This document shows, one piece after another, positions 21,279 to 33,167 of a stretch of 64,000 bases of DNA (position 1 is the first letter of the stretch; every line of letters starts with the position of its first letter). Location: NCBI RefSeq assembly GCF_050947875.1, contig NC_134572.1, positions 155,951,105 to 156,015,104 on the forward strand, given 5' to 3'. The stretch comes from Dermacentor variabilis. Its lineage: Eukaryota > Arthropoda > Arachnida > Ixodida > Ixodidae. The position numbers and the translations under genes were made by a program. The notes below the pieces were generated by a model. The model was not told the DNA's origin, did no database searches, and worked only from the letters and a program-made list of their open reading frames with translations.

Positions 21279-23401
21279 ATGAGGGTTCCCCCCGCCGCTT
21301 TGACACACGGTTCCCAGGTTTCCCAAATGAGCGTGCAAGTACAGGGAGAAGAAATTATGCCCCAGGAATTTCATCGCAAGCCCGGATGGCTGCACAAGCG
21401 TGGGCACACGAGCCGAACACGCCTGCAAGCAACGCAAGGTGAGTCGAATTCTCGTACTGGTACTCCGAGCTCTCAGCAGAAGACTAAATTCAACAAGAAC
21501 GTTAGGACCGCAGTTATTCGAGCGGCTCGCATGCCCGCAATGCCTGCGGAAGAAATTAAGATCGTCGTGCGGCCCCGCGGAGGACTCGATATTTCAAAGG
21601 CGGGAGCTGCATGCGTGGCTTCTGCCTTCATGGCGGCAGCGGGAATTGAGAAGGCACATCGACCTGAGGATATGGCGTGTCCCAATACACATCACAACGT
21701 TATGGTAATCAGCACTCCGTGCGAGGAACGAGCGAAGAAGCTTGCTCGAATACAAGCTATCAATGTTCAAAGCAAAGTATACGAAGTGAGCGTTTGCGGA
21801 ATGACCGCGCACGACACAGACGAGGGCGGGATCAGGGGCATAGCACTCGAGGACAGCGAAGCCGAAATAATGGAACAGATCGTTACAAAGTACAACCCCC
21901 TCGCTGTGGGGGCGAAGCGTATCGGGAACAAGACGATGATAATCGTAGTGTTCAACGGTATCATGGTTTCCAACTATTTGCATTATGGATCCATGCTCTA
22001 TCCATGCAGTCTCTACAGGAAGCAAATAGACGTTTGCAAAGTATGCGGCAAGGTCGGCCACAGGCGCGACGTGTGCTCCACACCGAGGGTACGTGTTTGT
22101 CTTTATGCGGTGTTTCTATTCCTAGAGAGGGCCACAAGTGTGTCCCCAAGGGCAAGCTCAGTGGCGAAGAACACCCCACTAGGGACCACCTCTGCAGAGC
22201 CAAATACAAGGTGCCATACGTTTTGCGGTGACGGCGATGGGAATGCCGTTACGCCGAAGAACAGCGAAAGCAAGCACTCTAATCAAGCTCCTTTCCACGC
22301 CTAGGTCGCTCCCGCTCGCGCAGCGGTTCCTGTGGCGGATCCCGCAGCGCGTCGCGCCATGCCTCACGCCACGCATCACGTTACGCTTCCCGTCATGCAT
22401 CGCGCAGCGCATCCCGCGGCCGTGACTCGTCGGACAGGAACAGCTGCGACGCAAAGCGATCGCGCTCCCGTGACAAAGTCAGCTGGGCGGACGTAGCCAA
22501 GGGCGAAGTTAAAGGCAGCAGCGCCGCCTCCAATAGCGCGACTAGTGGCCGAAGCACTCCGAGCAGCTGGCAGGCGTGGATTACCAGCCCCTACTACAAG
22601 CAACTCGAACAAGTCCGCGCAACCAATGCGACGCTGGTAGAAATGAGGCGCCGGATTGCCGAAGACCTAGCCTTAGTCAAGAAAGAACTTCCAGCACAGC
22701 AAGCCCATCCAAGGGCAGACCCAACTCAGTCGCCCGAGACACCTACACACGCCACCGACACGTCATCACACCAAGGGATACAATCAATGAACACAACCCA
22801 AGACCAACCCCGGGAGGAGAAGACCACTGACTCAACCAACAAGAAACGAGCAATCACCGAAGCTACACCAAGCATTGTCCCCGAGCGGAACACCGACACG
22901 CTATCGCACCAAGGCACAGAATCAAAGGACAACACCCAGGACGTGCCCCAGGAGGAGAAGACCACTGACCTAACCACCAAGAAATGAACACGCACTTGAT
23001 CACGACATTACAAGGACCTGACCCAATTGGAAACTCACCTCGAAGCCAAAAGTGAAGCGCTTGCCAACACCTACGCCAGCATGGCTGCCGTGACCGACCA
23101 ACGACTGGCGCGGCTGGAGGAACTGATCACCACGTCCTTGCGCACCATACAAGAGCGTTTCGAATTCATTGAACACACCCTCAAGCCGATAGTGCGCAGC
23201 CCCATCTTTTCAGCGGAATTCGTCAACCGCCCATACCTTCAAGGACAGACGCAAGCCCCACCCTCGCCACAACTATGTCCCAAACCAATCCACAATAGGA
23301 TCGCTACCGGGCGTTACGGTCTGACACTGGAACTGCCACAGTTACAACAACAAGAAAGCAGTGCTGCGACAACATATTACCACAGTAAACAAGAAACCTG
23401 A
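21279..23401 (+). pseudogene. LINE C ORF1 (gag-like)
   Basis: The ATG at 21279 opens a frame with the conserved block VVRPRGGLDISKAGAACVAS and CPNTHHNVMVIST, then the first knuckle CKVCGKVGHRRDVC. A frameshift near 22085 moves the second knuckle (CGVSIPREGHKC) and GEEHPTRDHLCRAKYKVPYV into another frame, so the long 341-codon frame ends in unrelated residues. Beyond 22300 follow an Arg/Ser-rich stretch, a coiled coil (22580-22720), two copies of an EEKTTD-bearing segment about 137 bp apart (22764-22850 and 22901-22986), a stop at 22987, and another coiled coil (METHLEAKSEALANTYASMA). Role: binds element RNA. Inactive as it stands. Confidence 0.75.
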
Positions 23402-26400
23402 CATTATCCTGCTGCAAGAAGCGGCGACGGTGACCCCCACCCTCCCTGGGTATCGCGTTCACGTTAGCCACGCGGAGGGACGGGGCGTCCGCACGTTTGT
23501 CCGTAAAGGGCTGACGTTCATCCAGCACCAGCTCAAAGACGGCCGCAGCAGGGTTGAATACGCCTTTACCGAAACCATTCCAAGCAAAAAAGAGAAAGGC
23601 AGCCTGTTCATCGCCAACATCTACAGTAACGCCTAGCACCAAACATAGAAATTCAAGGCCCTACTACACACAGCCAGCACCGAACCCCGAGACAACACGT
23701 TGCTGATCGGAGGGGACTTCAACGCCGCCCATCGAGCGTGGGTTTACGTGAAGGACACGGCCAAGGGACGGGACTTATTACAGGATACCCTGGACCACAA
23801 CTGTGTCCTAATCACCGGCCCCGTGCATCCTACCCGTATCGGCAACTCCGTAGCACGAGACACCACACCAGACCTTACTATAATCCACCATGACCACACG
23901 GGCAAAGTAACCTGGCGCAACACGGGCATCGACCTCGGCAGGGACCACTACATCCTCGAAATTACGATACGCAACCAATTACAGAGCAATACCATTATAC
24001 ACAAGTAGAGGGACTGGGACGGATTCCGTAAGGGGCGCCTCACCACAGCACAAGACATCACCGAGATCGAAATCCGCACGCCAGAGCTCCGCGATGCAGT
24101 GCGCTCAGCCACAAAGGTTATATAAACAGATGAGGACGTCATCATCTTGGACAGCCGCCTGGCCCATCAGATCGAGGCCAAACGTACGATACAGGCGCGT
24201 CGGAAGCAGCACCGGTTGAATCGCAAATTGAGGAAGAAGGTGGCTGATTAAACAGGGTCATTGGACCCCATTGCATGCTCCTATGCCGTCAGCAGTGGAA
24301 CGAAATCTGCAACCGAGCTGACAGGAAACTGCATCGCAGTTGTACATGGAATCTATTTCGGCACCTCCTAGACGAAACAAAGACCAAGTCATACCAGCGC
24401 GACCACCTTGCCCGCCTCATGCACACCATCACACAACAAGAAGGAAAAGACGATCTTATCAGGAGCCTGGAAGCCAAGTATCTGCCAGACACGCTAACGA
24501 AAACCCACCCGCCGTACGGGGGGCTGCCCAAAGCGTAGCTTGACCGAGACATTACCATATCAGAGTACGGGTAACGCTGCATGAGCTCGACACCCGCTCA
24601 GCAGCCGGCCCCGATCTCGTTATCAACAAGGTGCTACGCAACCTGGACGATGCTTCGATAGAGGCCCTAACCCATTACTTCAACGAATGCTAGCATTCAG
24701 GCAAGCTCCCCCGACAGTGGAAAACGGCAAGAACGATCCTGATTCCGAAACCGGGCAAACTGCGGGACATCGGCAACCTGAGTCCCATCTCGCTGACGTC
24801 CTGCGTAGGCAAGGTGCTGGAGCACGTGTTCGCCAACCGATGGAAGGAATACCTAGAGGAGGAAGGCCTCTATCCTGACACGATGATCGGCTTCCGGCGC
24901 AGACAAGATGCCATGTTACAACTCAAAGAAGAAGTCATCGACAACAAGACAGAAGACAGCAAAGTAATTCTGGGTCTCGATTAACGAAGTGCATTCGACA
25001 AAGTCACTCAGCCATATTAGCACAAGTATGAAAACTCAACATGGGGGTAGTGAGGTACAATGATATTCTAGACTTCTTGACCAACCGCAGCTGTTCGCCC
25101 TCACACCGCTTCGACCGGGACGGAAGCACGCTCCCCTTCGGGAGTGTGACCACATCAAGATTGTGACTGCATCGGGGCAACGCTTCCCCTAAGTTCCCAA
25201 AATCAGGGTCCTGGACCTGCTGCTCAACAAGAGCTGCCGCAACGACGAGACCATCAACAAGCTTACCCCCAAGGCAATGGACGCCATCCGGCTCATACAC
25301 CGAGTCTCTACACGACGGGCGGGCATGCGCGAAGACAGTCTCTTGCGCCTTGTCCAGTTGTTCGTGATCAGTCACATCGCCTACGTTGCGGCCTACCTCA
25401 ACATGCACGTCACTGACAGCACCAAGATCATGACGCTGATCAGACGGGCTTACAAGACGGCGCTGGGTTTAGTAGAGACCACGAGTACGGCTCGGTTCCT
25501 GCAGCTCGGCGTCCATAACACCGTAGAAGAAATAGCCGAGGCGCCGCTCAACGCGCAATTCGAGCGCCTCTCTACCATCAAGACGGGCCGCAATATACTA
25601 GCATCCCTGGGTTAAAGCCTCCAAGCTCCAAACCGTCAACAGTGCGAGATCACAGATGAGGTGCGGGCCCACATTTACGTGGACCCCATCACGAAGAACA
25701 TGCACCCAGAGTACAACCAAGAACTGTGGCGGGCGGGGGCCAAGGCTCTCACCGAACAACACGCCCAAGGCCGGCACGCCGGGTACGTGGACGCAGCGGA
25801 ATACAAGCGGGAGAATTTGCGGCAGCGGTCGTTGCGGCGGCTACCGACACCAAGATAACGGCATCGAGCTTGCGGTGCACGAACGCCACAGACGCAGAGG
25901 AGGTTGCCGTCGCTCTAGCGATCACCGAGGCTGAGTGTCGCACCGTGCTAAGCGACTCGAGGAATGCCGTGTTCTACTTTGCCAAGGGGCGAATATGCGC
26001 GCCGGCGGCCGCCATCATCGGCAAGCTCCAACTTCAAGATCGCGGCAGGACCGTTCGTATCAAGTGGTTCCCGGCGCACGCCGGCGAGTCTGCATCCTCA
26101 CCGATGCACAACGAGACGGCCCATTTGGCGGCGCGAGCGCTTATCTTCAGCGCCCCCGAGAGTGACCGTTCCGTCTGGCGCTTCGATACCAAGGACAGAT
26201 TGACCAGTTATGCCGAAGTAACCAAGTGTTACCGCTTAGCTCGACGGACAATGCCGCCTCTCCACCCGGCACTCAGTCGGGAGGAGGCCGTAATCCTAAG
26301 GCAAATACAGACCGCGTCACTCCTCACACCCGCAATGCTGCACGTGCTTCATGCGGAGCTCTATCCGAGTGGGCTGTGCGGTGTTTCTGCAGCGGGTCAT

Positions 26401-26457
26401 GAGCCTCATGACCCACTGCAAGCGGGCCGAACTGGGGTACTGCAGAGAAGGGTCTAA
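23361..26457 (+). pseudogene. LINE C ORF2: endonuclease, partial RT, RNase H
   Basis: Endonuclease motifs are KPDIILLQEAA, LLIGGDFNAAHRAWVY and ARDTTPDLTIIH (23361-24008), with stops at 23634 and 24006. The RT begins with SAAGPDLVINKVL (24598), then SLTSCVGKVLEHVFANRW (24793) and ILGLD-stop-RSAFDKV (24970-25000). The palm with the catalytic YADD is missing: sequence goes from YNDILDFLTNRS (25057-25092) directly to thumb-like sequence, consistent with an internal deletion. RNase H shows as AVALAITEAECRTVLSDSRNA and VRIKWFPAHAGES (25900-26090). Multiple frameshifts make this a clear pseudogene. Confidence 0.8.
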
Positions 26458-26541
26458 CCCCGGGTCGACGCTTGGCCAGCATCCCTACGCGTTAAACCGT
26501 CGTTTTCCGGCACTTTATTAAAGTTATCCCTATCCTATCCT

Positions 26542-26770
26542 TTGTGGGAGCGAGCATCACGGACAAATTTATTCCGTCGAGTAAAAAAAGGTTGTCTGTC
26601 GGTGTGCCATTTCTTTCTTCAGCAAGTTGTATCACATTTCATATTGATAGGGGACGAAAGAGACCCGTTTCTGTGTTGTTTTTTTTTTCAAACCATGTTA
26701 GCAGTTTCTATGCCTGATTTTTTGGTTTTTTCAGCCCTTGGCCCTCATTAAACAAGTTGAATGTTCTTGA
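26542..26770 (+). mobile_element. LINE B piece 3: C-terminal ORF2 fragment
   Basis: Reads WERASRTNLFRRVKKG, then HFFLQQVVSHFILIGDERDPF and FSALGPH, directly continuing piece 2 (FIWCST) and continued by piece 4 (FLDEVGTSYRFF). Its right edge is the target duplication of LINE D, aatgttcttg at 26760-26769. Confidence 0.75.
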
Positions 26771-27239
26771 ATGAATGAATGAATGTGTTGTTTTTATTGG
26801 CGCAAGGGCCAGGTATGGCCAAAGAGCGCCATGCAAATGTTAGTGATTTCGCAGTGGAGTGATGGGTTCTATGAAGTTGATGTGAAGTTGCTGTAAAGGG
26901 GCCTAAAATATAGTCACTGTAATGTGCGTAAAATGTACGTGTAATAAAATTATGGCGATGACAAATGACGTGTACTATGAGCATTAAGGTGCATTGCAAA
27001 AAATGGTACGATACAGAAAATGCATAAGTTTCTAAAATTCACTAGAGCACCATGGCCTCCTTAGAGCCTTTGAGACACAAGGGCCTGGAGGCGTGTGCTG
27101 TAGAAAACAACTATCACAGTGGCATCCTCTGGAAAGAGGATGCGCTACGAATTTATTTGGCTCATAACATGTAGGACAACCTCATTTAAAAAATCGAGGA
27201 CTACTTTGTGTTGAAAAATGGTTCCTTACCAAGAAACAT

Positions 27240-30200
27240 AGCTGGGTGAAGAGGTATGCAATAACGATATGCTAGAGGAAAATGTTTCTTTCTTTCATAT
27301 TCGGCTTTGCGACACTCCAAGAGGACGTGGGGGACGGTCAGCCTCTCACCACATCGATCACAGGTTGGCGGTTCATTTCCAGTAAGCAGAAAATTATGTG
27401 TACCAAAGGTGTGCCCTATTCTGAGGTGGCCGAATAGGACATCTGTTCGCCATGATTTTCATGGCGAGGGCCAAAAACCTAACTGTGGCTTTATAACGTG
27501 CAGTTTATTGTTTATTTCTGCGTTCCACATGCGTTGCCAGTGTTGTCGCAGTTTCTTACGCAAGAAAGGCTTCAGATCTGTGACAGGGACAGCAGCTGTA
27601 GGAAATGTGTTTGGTGATGTGAGTGATGTGGCCATTTTATCAGCCAGTACATTACCCTCGATACCTCTACGGCCTGGTAGCCAGCATATTACTACATGTT
27701 TATGTGATATATAAATACTGCATAAGAGGGAGTAAAGTTCAATGAAAACAGGATTTTTAAGATTTTGTAATGAAATTAACGCTTTTACGAGACTTAGCGA
27801 ATCTGTGTATACAATTGCTATGTCGAGTTTTATTTCTGTATATGCCTTACTTCAGACAGTACTGCACAGGGTTCTGCAGTGAAGATACTTGTTTGCGGGT
27901 TCAATAAGCGAGATTTAGAAAGAGAGGGACCAACAGCAGCATAAGATACACCAGCATGTGACTTTGACGCGTCTGTGTAGAATTCTGTGCATCTGTACTT
28001 TGATTGAAGTTCACGGAAATGCATAGTGATTTCGAGGTCCGGTGCGTGCTTTGTGACCTCTACAAAGGTTACGTCACAGTCTATCACCTGCCACTCCAAG
28101 GGCGGTAATAGCTTAGCTGGAGGTATTAGGCGATGTTCGAGAACAGGGACATCCATTTCCGTGCTAAGTTCTCTTGCACGCAGTGAGAAAGGAAGTCTCA
28201 TAGAGGGTTTATTATGAAAAAGCGTTTCACACGTCAAGTCGTTAACAGTGTTGAAACACGGACGATCTTTATTGGAGCCCACATTGAGAAAATAGGTAAA
28301 GCTGATGTACATTCTCTGAAAATGTAGTGACCACTCGTCTGACTCTGCATATAGACTTTCCACCGGGCTTGTTCGAAATGCGCCAGTTGCCAGGCGGATA
28401 CCCAGATGATGAATGGGGTCTAACATCTTTAACGCACTCGGTGCAGCAGAGTGATTTACTACGGCACCATAATCTAACCGTGATCTAACTAGGCTCCTGT
28501 AAAGATTTAAAAGGCACCTCCTGTCGATACCCCATGCAGTGTGGGATAGAACTTTAGGTAAGTTCATGGGTTTTAGACATTTTTCGTTAAAATATTTTAT
28601 GTGTGAAATGAAAGTAAGCCTGGAGTCGAGATGAACACCTAGAAATTTGTGCTCTTTCTTGAGGGGAATTTGTTGTCCACCCAGTTCTACAAAGTGTTCA
28701 GGTACGAGTGCTCTCTTTCTTGTGAAGAGAACACAAAAGCTTTTGTGCGGGATGATTTATATCCATTTTGGTCTGCCCACTTGGACACCTTGTTTAAGCC
28801 CTGCTGTACCTGTCTTTCACACACTGTAAGGTTGCAGGACTTGAAACCTGTCTGTATATAATCTACGTAGACGGAATAAAAAATGGCCGGTGGCAGTGAA
28901 GGACGAAGTGTGTTCATTTTAACGATAAAGAGAGTGCAACTGAGTACTACTCCCTGGGGTACACCTGTTGGCTGTATAAAAGGTCGCGACAATACGTTGC
29001 CGATTGTCACGCGAAAGCTACGATCCGACAAATAGCTTTCAATTATGTTCAGCATATTTCCACGGATGCCCATCTCCGACAGGTCTCGCAAGATCCCGTA
29101 ACGCCATGCCGTGTCATACGCTTTTTCCATGTGAAGGAATATCGATCGGAAATACGGTTCATGTATAAATGCATCGCGGATATTGCCTTCAATGCGCACC
29201 AGATGATCGGTTGTCGACCGCCCTTCTCGGTAGCCACACAGATAAGGATCGAGCATATTGTTGAGCTCAAGGAAATGTATAAGTCTGCGATTTATTATTT
29301 TTTCAAAAATCTTACACATACAATTTGTTAGAACTATCTGACGATAACTTGTTGCCAAGGAAGGGTCTTTTCCCTGCTTTAGAAAGAACCACAATCGCTT
29401 CTTTCCATGTGGATGGGAGGTATCCGAAGCCAAATAGTGTTGTATAGTGTAATAAGGTGTAACTTGTGCGTCAGTATGTAGGTTTCTGATCATGTCATAC
29501 ATGACTCTGTCAGGTCCCGGTGCAGTGTTTTTGCATGTGTTTCAAGGCAGCTCTCAACTCGGCAATACCGAAAGCCCGGTTATACGGTTCATTCTGCCTG
29601 GATTTTCTTATGATTGGCTTAAGCTCTGCTATTTCTTATGTTTAAGAAAGATTGGAATAGTGCGTTGAGCTCGACACTCGCTCAAAGAGCTTCCCCAGTG
29701 AGTCTGCCAGGTCTTTCAGTGTATCCCCGTGTGTGTTTACCAGAGGGAGTGAATATGTTGTCGCTCTCCTATCCTATTAACCTTGTTCCAGACTTCGGCC
29801 TCATCTGTATAGGAGATTATACTCGATAAAAAACTTCTCCCAACTTTCTCTTCGAGCCTGTCGGCGGGTTCTGCTGCTTTGGACTTTACTTTCTGAAAGT
29901 TAATATGATACTCCGCAGTGGGAGAGGCGCGTAGCAACCCCCACGCTTTGTTCTGTTTTTTTACGAGCGATCCTACAATCGTCGTTCCACCACGGACACG
30001 CCGTTTGCATGCCAGGCCATTTACTTCTGATATGCATTTTGATGCTGCAATCTATTATAAAGGCTGTAAAATACTCAACAGCAGCATCAATTCCTAAACA
30101 GGACGTGTCATCCGATGATATACTAGTTGGGGTTCGGAATTTCTCCCAGTCAGCTGTGTCAATCTTCCACCTAGGAGCCTGTGGCGGATATACGTTTTCT

Positions 30201-30853
30201 TTAGGTGGTCTTAGCAGTATGGGGAAGTGGTCACTTCCAAAGGATTGTTGTTAACTTCCCATTCAAGTTGAGACAGTAGTGACGGGGAAACTAGGCTAAG
30301 ATCAATTGAAGACAACTTTTTATTTGCAAGACAGTAATATGTGGTGCCTTCCTTTTAAGCAGACATGCACCGGAAGTAAAAAGGAGCTGTTCACCGAGAC
30401 GACCTCGCGCATCGATACGAGAATCTCCCCACAGGCTGCTGTGTGCATTGAAATCACCCAGAAGAACATAAGGTTCTGGCAATTGATCTGTAAATGATTG
30501 AAATTCATGTTTGCTTAGTTTATAATGTGGGGGTATATAAAGCGAGCAAATGGTGATAAGTTTGTTTAGCATAACAACTCGAACCGCCACTGCTTCAAGG
30601 GGCGTTTGTAGCTATAAACACTGACAGGAAATACTTTTATGAATAAAAATGGCAACTTCCGCCTGATGAGACGACAGTCATCGCGATCTTTGCGAAACTT
30701 GACATACGGTCGGAGAAAGTTTGTGTGTTGTGGTTTTAAGTGTGTTTCCTGTAGACACATCACTTTTGGATTGTGTTTTTGGATAAGCTCTTGCACGTCA
30801 TCAAGGTTCCTAAGAAGACCTCTGACGTTCCATTGAAATATTTGTGTATCCAT
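27240..30853 (-). pseudogene. LINE D ORF2: endonuclease, RT and RNase H
   Basis: The endonuclease begins MDTQIFQWNVRGLLRNLDD (30853), with MCLQETHLKPQ and VLLGDFNAHSSLWGDSRID (to 30400). RT spans ~29510-28560; its catalytic box is YVDY instead of YVDD (28858-28869), so it would be dead even if the frame were restored. Thumb sequence KVLSHTAWGIDRRCLLNLYR is followed by an RNase H domain starting FYTDASKSHAGVSYAAVGPS (about 27990) and running to 27670, then a C-terminal Cys/His block (CDRCGERLTVPHVLLEC, about 27360-27310). RNase H is the hallmark of the I clade. Frameshifts lie near 30640, 30400, 29400, 28690 and 27830. Confidence 0.85.
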
Positions 30854-31014
30854 ATTTGAAGAAAAGAGGTGCTATGTATACGGAAACAGAAGTATTAATT
30901 ACAGAGATTTCAGAGATTAGATTACAGAGCTCTTTCGAGGCCCTGTAACCGGGGTTTTGCCCTTTTTCAAACGTTCGAGGGAGCCTCGCCGCTCCTTAGG
31001 CGTTTGGTGCGCCT

Positions 31015-32200
31015 TCAGGAGAAGTGTAGTGTCCATTGCCTCTTGTGAGGCGCCGGACAGGTGCTCTTGCGAGCGAGAAGTTTCCCGAGAGAGTCCCGCC
31101 TTGGAGGGCAAGATCCCTGCGCCAACCAGCCCGGAGGTCGATGGGGCTCCTTGAGGGATTTGGCTGCGCCTGCTGTTGCCAGCAGGGAGGTTGGGGCAGT
31201 CTCGGCTGCGCCCACCTTCGGGGTTGATACTCCCTTCTGCTCGGTTGGTGGAGCAGCGCTAGCTGCGACCACTGTGGGGGCACATGGCGTCACTGCCGAC
31301 TCACTGATTGTGGATCGGAAAGCCGCCGGAGGCCGTTGTGACGCTGCCCCCTTACGCGCCACTTCGGCAAAGCTTTTCTTTGGCAGGTATGCTACCCGCC
31401 TTCGTGCCTCTTTGAACGATATATTCTCTTTTAGTTTTATAGTTACAATTTCTTTTTCCTTCTTCCAGGAGGGGCACGACTGCCAGTACGTGGCATGATC
31501 CCCGTCACAGTTTACAGAGTGGAGAGAGTTCTTACAAGCTTCAGTGGCGTGTTCAAGGGCACTACATTTCGCACTTGTTTGGCGGCTCCGGCAGTTCTGC
31601 GAACTGTGGCCGAAACGCCGGCATTTGTACCATGTTAGGGGATTCGGCACATATGGTCTCGACACGGAGCTTGATGTACCCGGCCTCTACAGACTCGGGC
31701 AGAATACTTGAACCAAATGTGAGTATTAGGTGCTTCGTTTGAATTTCTTTTCCATCCCTTCTCATCTTAATTCTTCTGACATTGACATCATTCTGCTCGC
31801 TGAAGTCCTCCAGGAGCTCAGCCTCTGTCAACTGCTGCAAATCATCATCCGAGACAACGCCGCGGGTGGTGTTAAGAGGGCGGTGTGGAGTTCCTGACAA
31901 TGGAACATTCCCAAATATTACTAGACTGGGCAACTCTTGGAATTATTTCTGATCATGCAGCTCTAACAGGAGATCACCACTTGCCACCCTTGATACCGTG
32001 TAGCCTGGACCAAGGACATCAGTGAAGGACTTGGAAACTAAAAAAGAGGAAATGTTTCGTACTTGTTTATCGGATTTTTCTGAATGGATCACATGGTACC
32101 GTGGGAAGTTCGGGCTTTGGCGTCCAAAGAACTGGAAAACATCTTCGGTGCGCCCTCTTTTCTGAGGGCGATCGGGAAGGCAAGGAAAGGAGCTAGCCAT
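31015..32200 (-). pseudogene. LINE D ORF1 (gag-like, CCHC zinc knuckles)
   Basis: Starts at MASSFPCLPDRPQKRG (32200), followed by a conserved RNA-binding-like region (FPRYHVIHSEK, KQVRNISSFLVSK). After a break near 31935 comes MPSLVIFGNVPLSG. After another shift near 31640 come three knuckle-like motifs: CRRFGHSSQNC, CSALEHATEAC and CDGDHATYWQSC, then KKEKEIVTIKLKENISFKEA and a Pro/Ala-rich tail. This is the standard gag of arthropod I/Jockey-type LINEs. Cys residues in the knuckles are partly substituted (for example YKCRRFGH preceded by Tyr), another sign of decay. Confidence 0.8.
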
Positions 32201-32242
32201 AGACAAATTTAAATTTCGGCAATAACGCCAGCCACCCACCAT

Positions 32243-32715
32243 GGAACCCTACAAGGGGACGCTACAGGTACTGTATGTACAGGTCCTGTAAACGCCAGCT
32301 GTACGTTATCACTATAACCAAATATGAAATAACCTAGGTTAGCTATTCACACAAGCTTAACCCTCGCTGCCTGGAAAATTGGAAGAAAAAAGAAGCCAGG
32401 AGAAGACAGGAAAGGTGGAAAGTGAGAGAAAGACGAAGGCTAGAGGGAGAGAGAGACAGGAAAAGGCAACTACCGATCCTCCCCGTGTGGGTCAGTGCGG
32501 GGGTGCCGTCTATGTGAAGGAGATGCCAAAGGGGTGTGTTGCCTCCGCCGGGGCTCCAAACAGCCAGCATCAGCTCAAGCCTAGGGTCCCCCTTTCCCCA
32601 GACACAGCTAAGACGCGCAAGGCTACACGCGGGAGGGTCCAACCTTCGTCTGCTCGGGTACGAGGTGTCGCAACACACCAAACGCCTGCTGACGCAGACG
32701 CCCCTGCGCAGCTGC
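32243..32715 (-). promoter_or_regulatory. LINE D 5' UTR
   Basis: Pyrimidine-rich on the minus strand (ctgtctctctctccctctag) and without a coding frame of note. In I-clade elements the internal promoter lies in this region, but I see no diagnostic box. Confidence 0.4.
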
Positions 32716-32716
32716 A

Positions 32717-33167
32717 ATGTTCTTGGATGAAGTTGGAACGTCCTATCGTTTCTTTAGGGCGGAATTTTCCCTTGAGTACCTCTCGAATGTAAAAACAAAG
32801 CGCCTTATCAAAAATCTATTGAAAGTATGTTCCGTGTTCCATTGTATCGGTTAGTTTTTCAAGAAGGGCCTGGGCAAGACGTACTTCAAAGGCGTAAAAA
32901 TATGTGTACAATAGCAAAGTTTAAAACATTCTTCCTCAAGCTTCACACGGGAATTTCGCCTGTTAAAACGTGGGTAGAAGAAAACTGGATTTGTGTGCCA
33001 TGGGGAAGCAGATGCTCTCTGTGCTGAAAGCTGAAACGATTGAACATGTTTTCATTGATTGTAATAATGCCATATTCTTTTGGGATATATTACAGAGAAC
33101 GTTAAAGATAGACCTACCCATCAATCCACATGGCATTTGCTTTTTACCCCCTGAACGCGATTTTGAA
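32717..33167 (+). mobile_element. LINE B piece 4: ORF2 C-terminus
   Basis: Begins within the duplicated target site (ATGTTCTTGGATGAAGTTGG) and reads FLDEVGTSYRFFRAEFSLEY, then, in other frames, PLYRLVFQEGPGQDVL and KAETIEHVFIDCNNAIFFWD, a CCHC-like motif found at the C-terminus of L1/Tx1-type ORF2 proteins. It stops at FLPPERDFEH, where the RTE tail begins. I find no further piece beyond the RTE element. Confidence 0.75.

Larger units (their letters stand above)
21062..26541 (+). mobile_element. LINE C: I/R1-like non-LTR retrotransposon with RNase H
   Basis: About 5.5 kb on the plus strand: 5' UTR (21062-21278), ORF1 with CCHC knuckles and coiled coil, ORF2 with endonuclease, a gutted RT and RNase H, and a 3' end of TTATTAAAGTTATCC followed by CTATC-type repeats (26531-26540). 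It is inserted in ORF2 of LINE B, between codons for FIWCST and WERASR. RNase H after RT places it in the I superfamily. The exact 5' border and target duplication are not clear. Confidence 0.8.
26771..32715 (-). mobile_element. LINE D: I-clade non-LTR retrotransposon, near full length
   Basis: About 5.9 kb on the minus strand. 5' UTR (32715-32243) is followed by a gag-like ORF1, ORF2 with endonuclease, RT and RNase H, and a 3' UTR ending in CCAATAAAAACAACACATTC with ATTC repeats at 26771-26786. A 16-bp target duplication with one mismatch (aatgttcttgAatgaa at 26760-26775; aatgttcttgGatgaa at 32716-32731) marks the insertion into LINE B. The element is disabled by many frameshifts. Confidence 0.85.

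Noticed and set aside
21400..22231. Other open frames overlapping LINE C ORF1
   Set aside because: Shadows, except that 22085-22231 in the +1 frame carries the shifted second zinc knuckle, which is included in the ORF1 entry.
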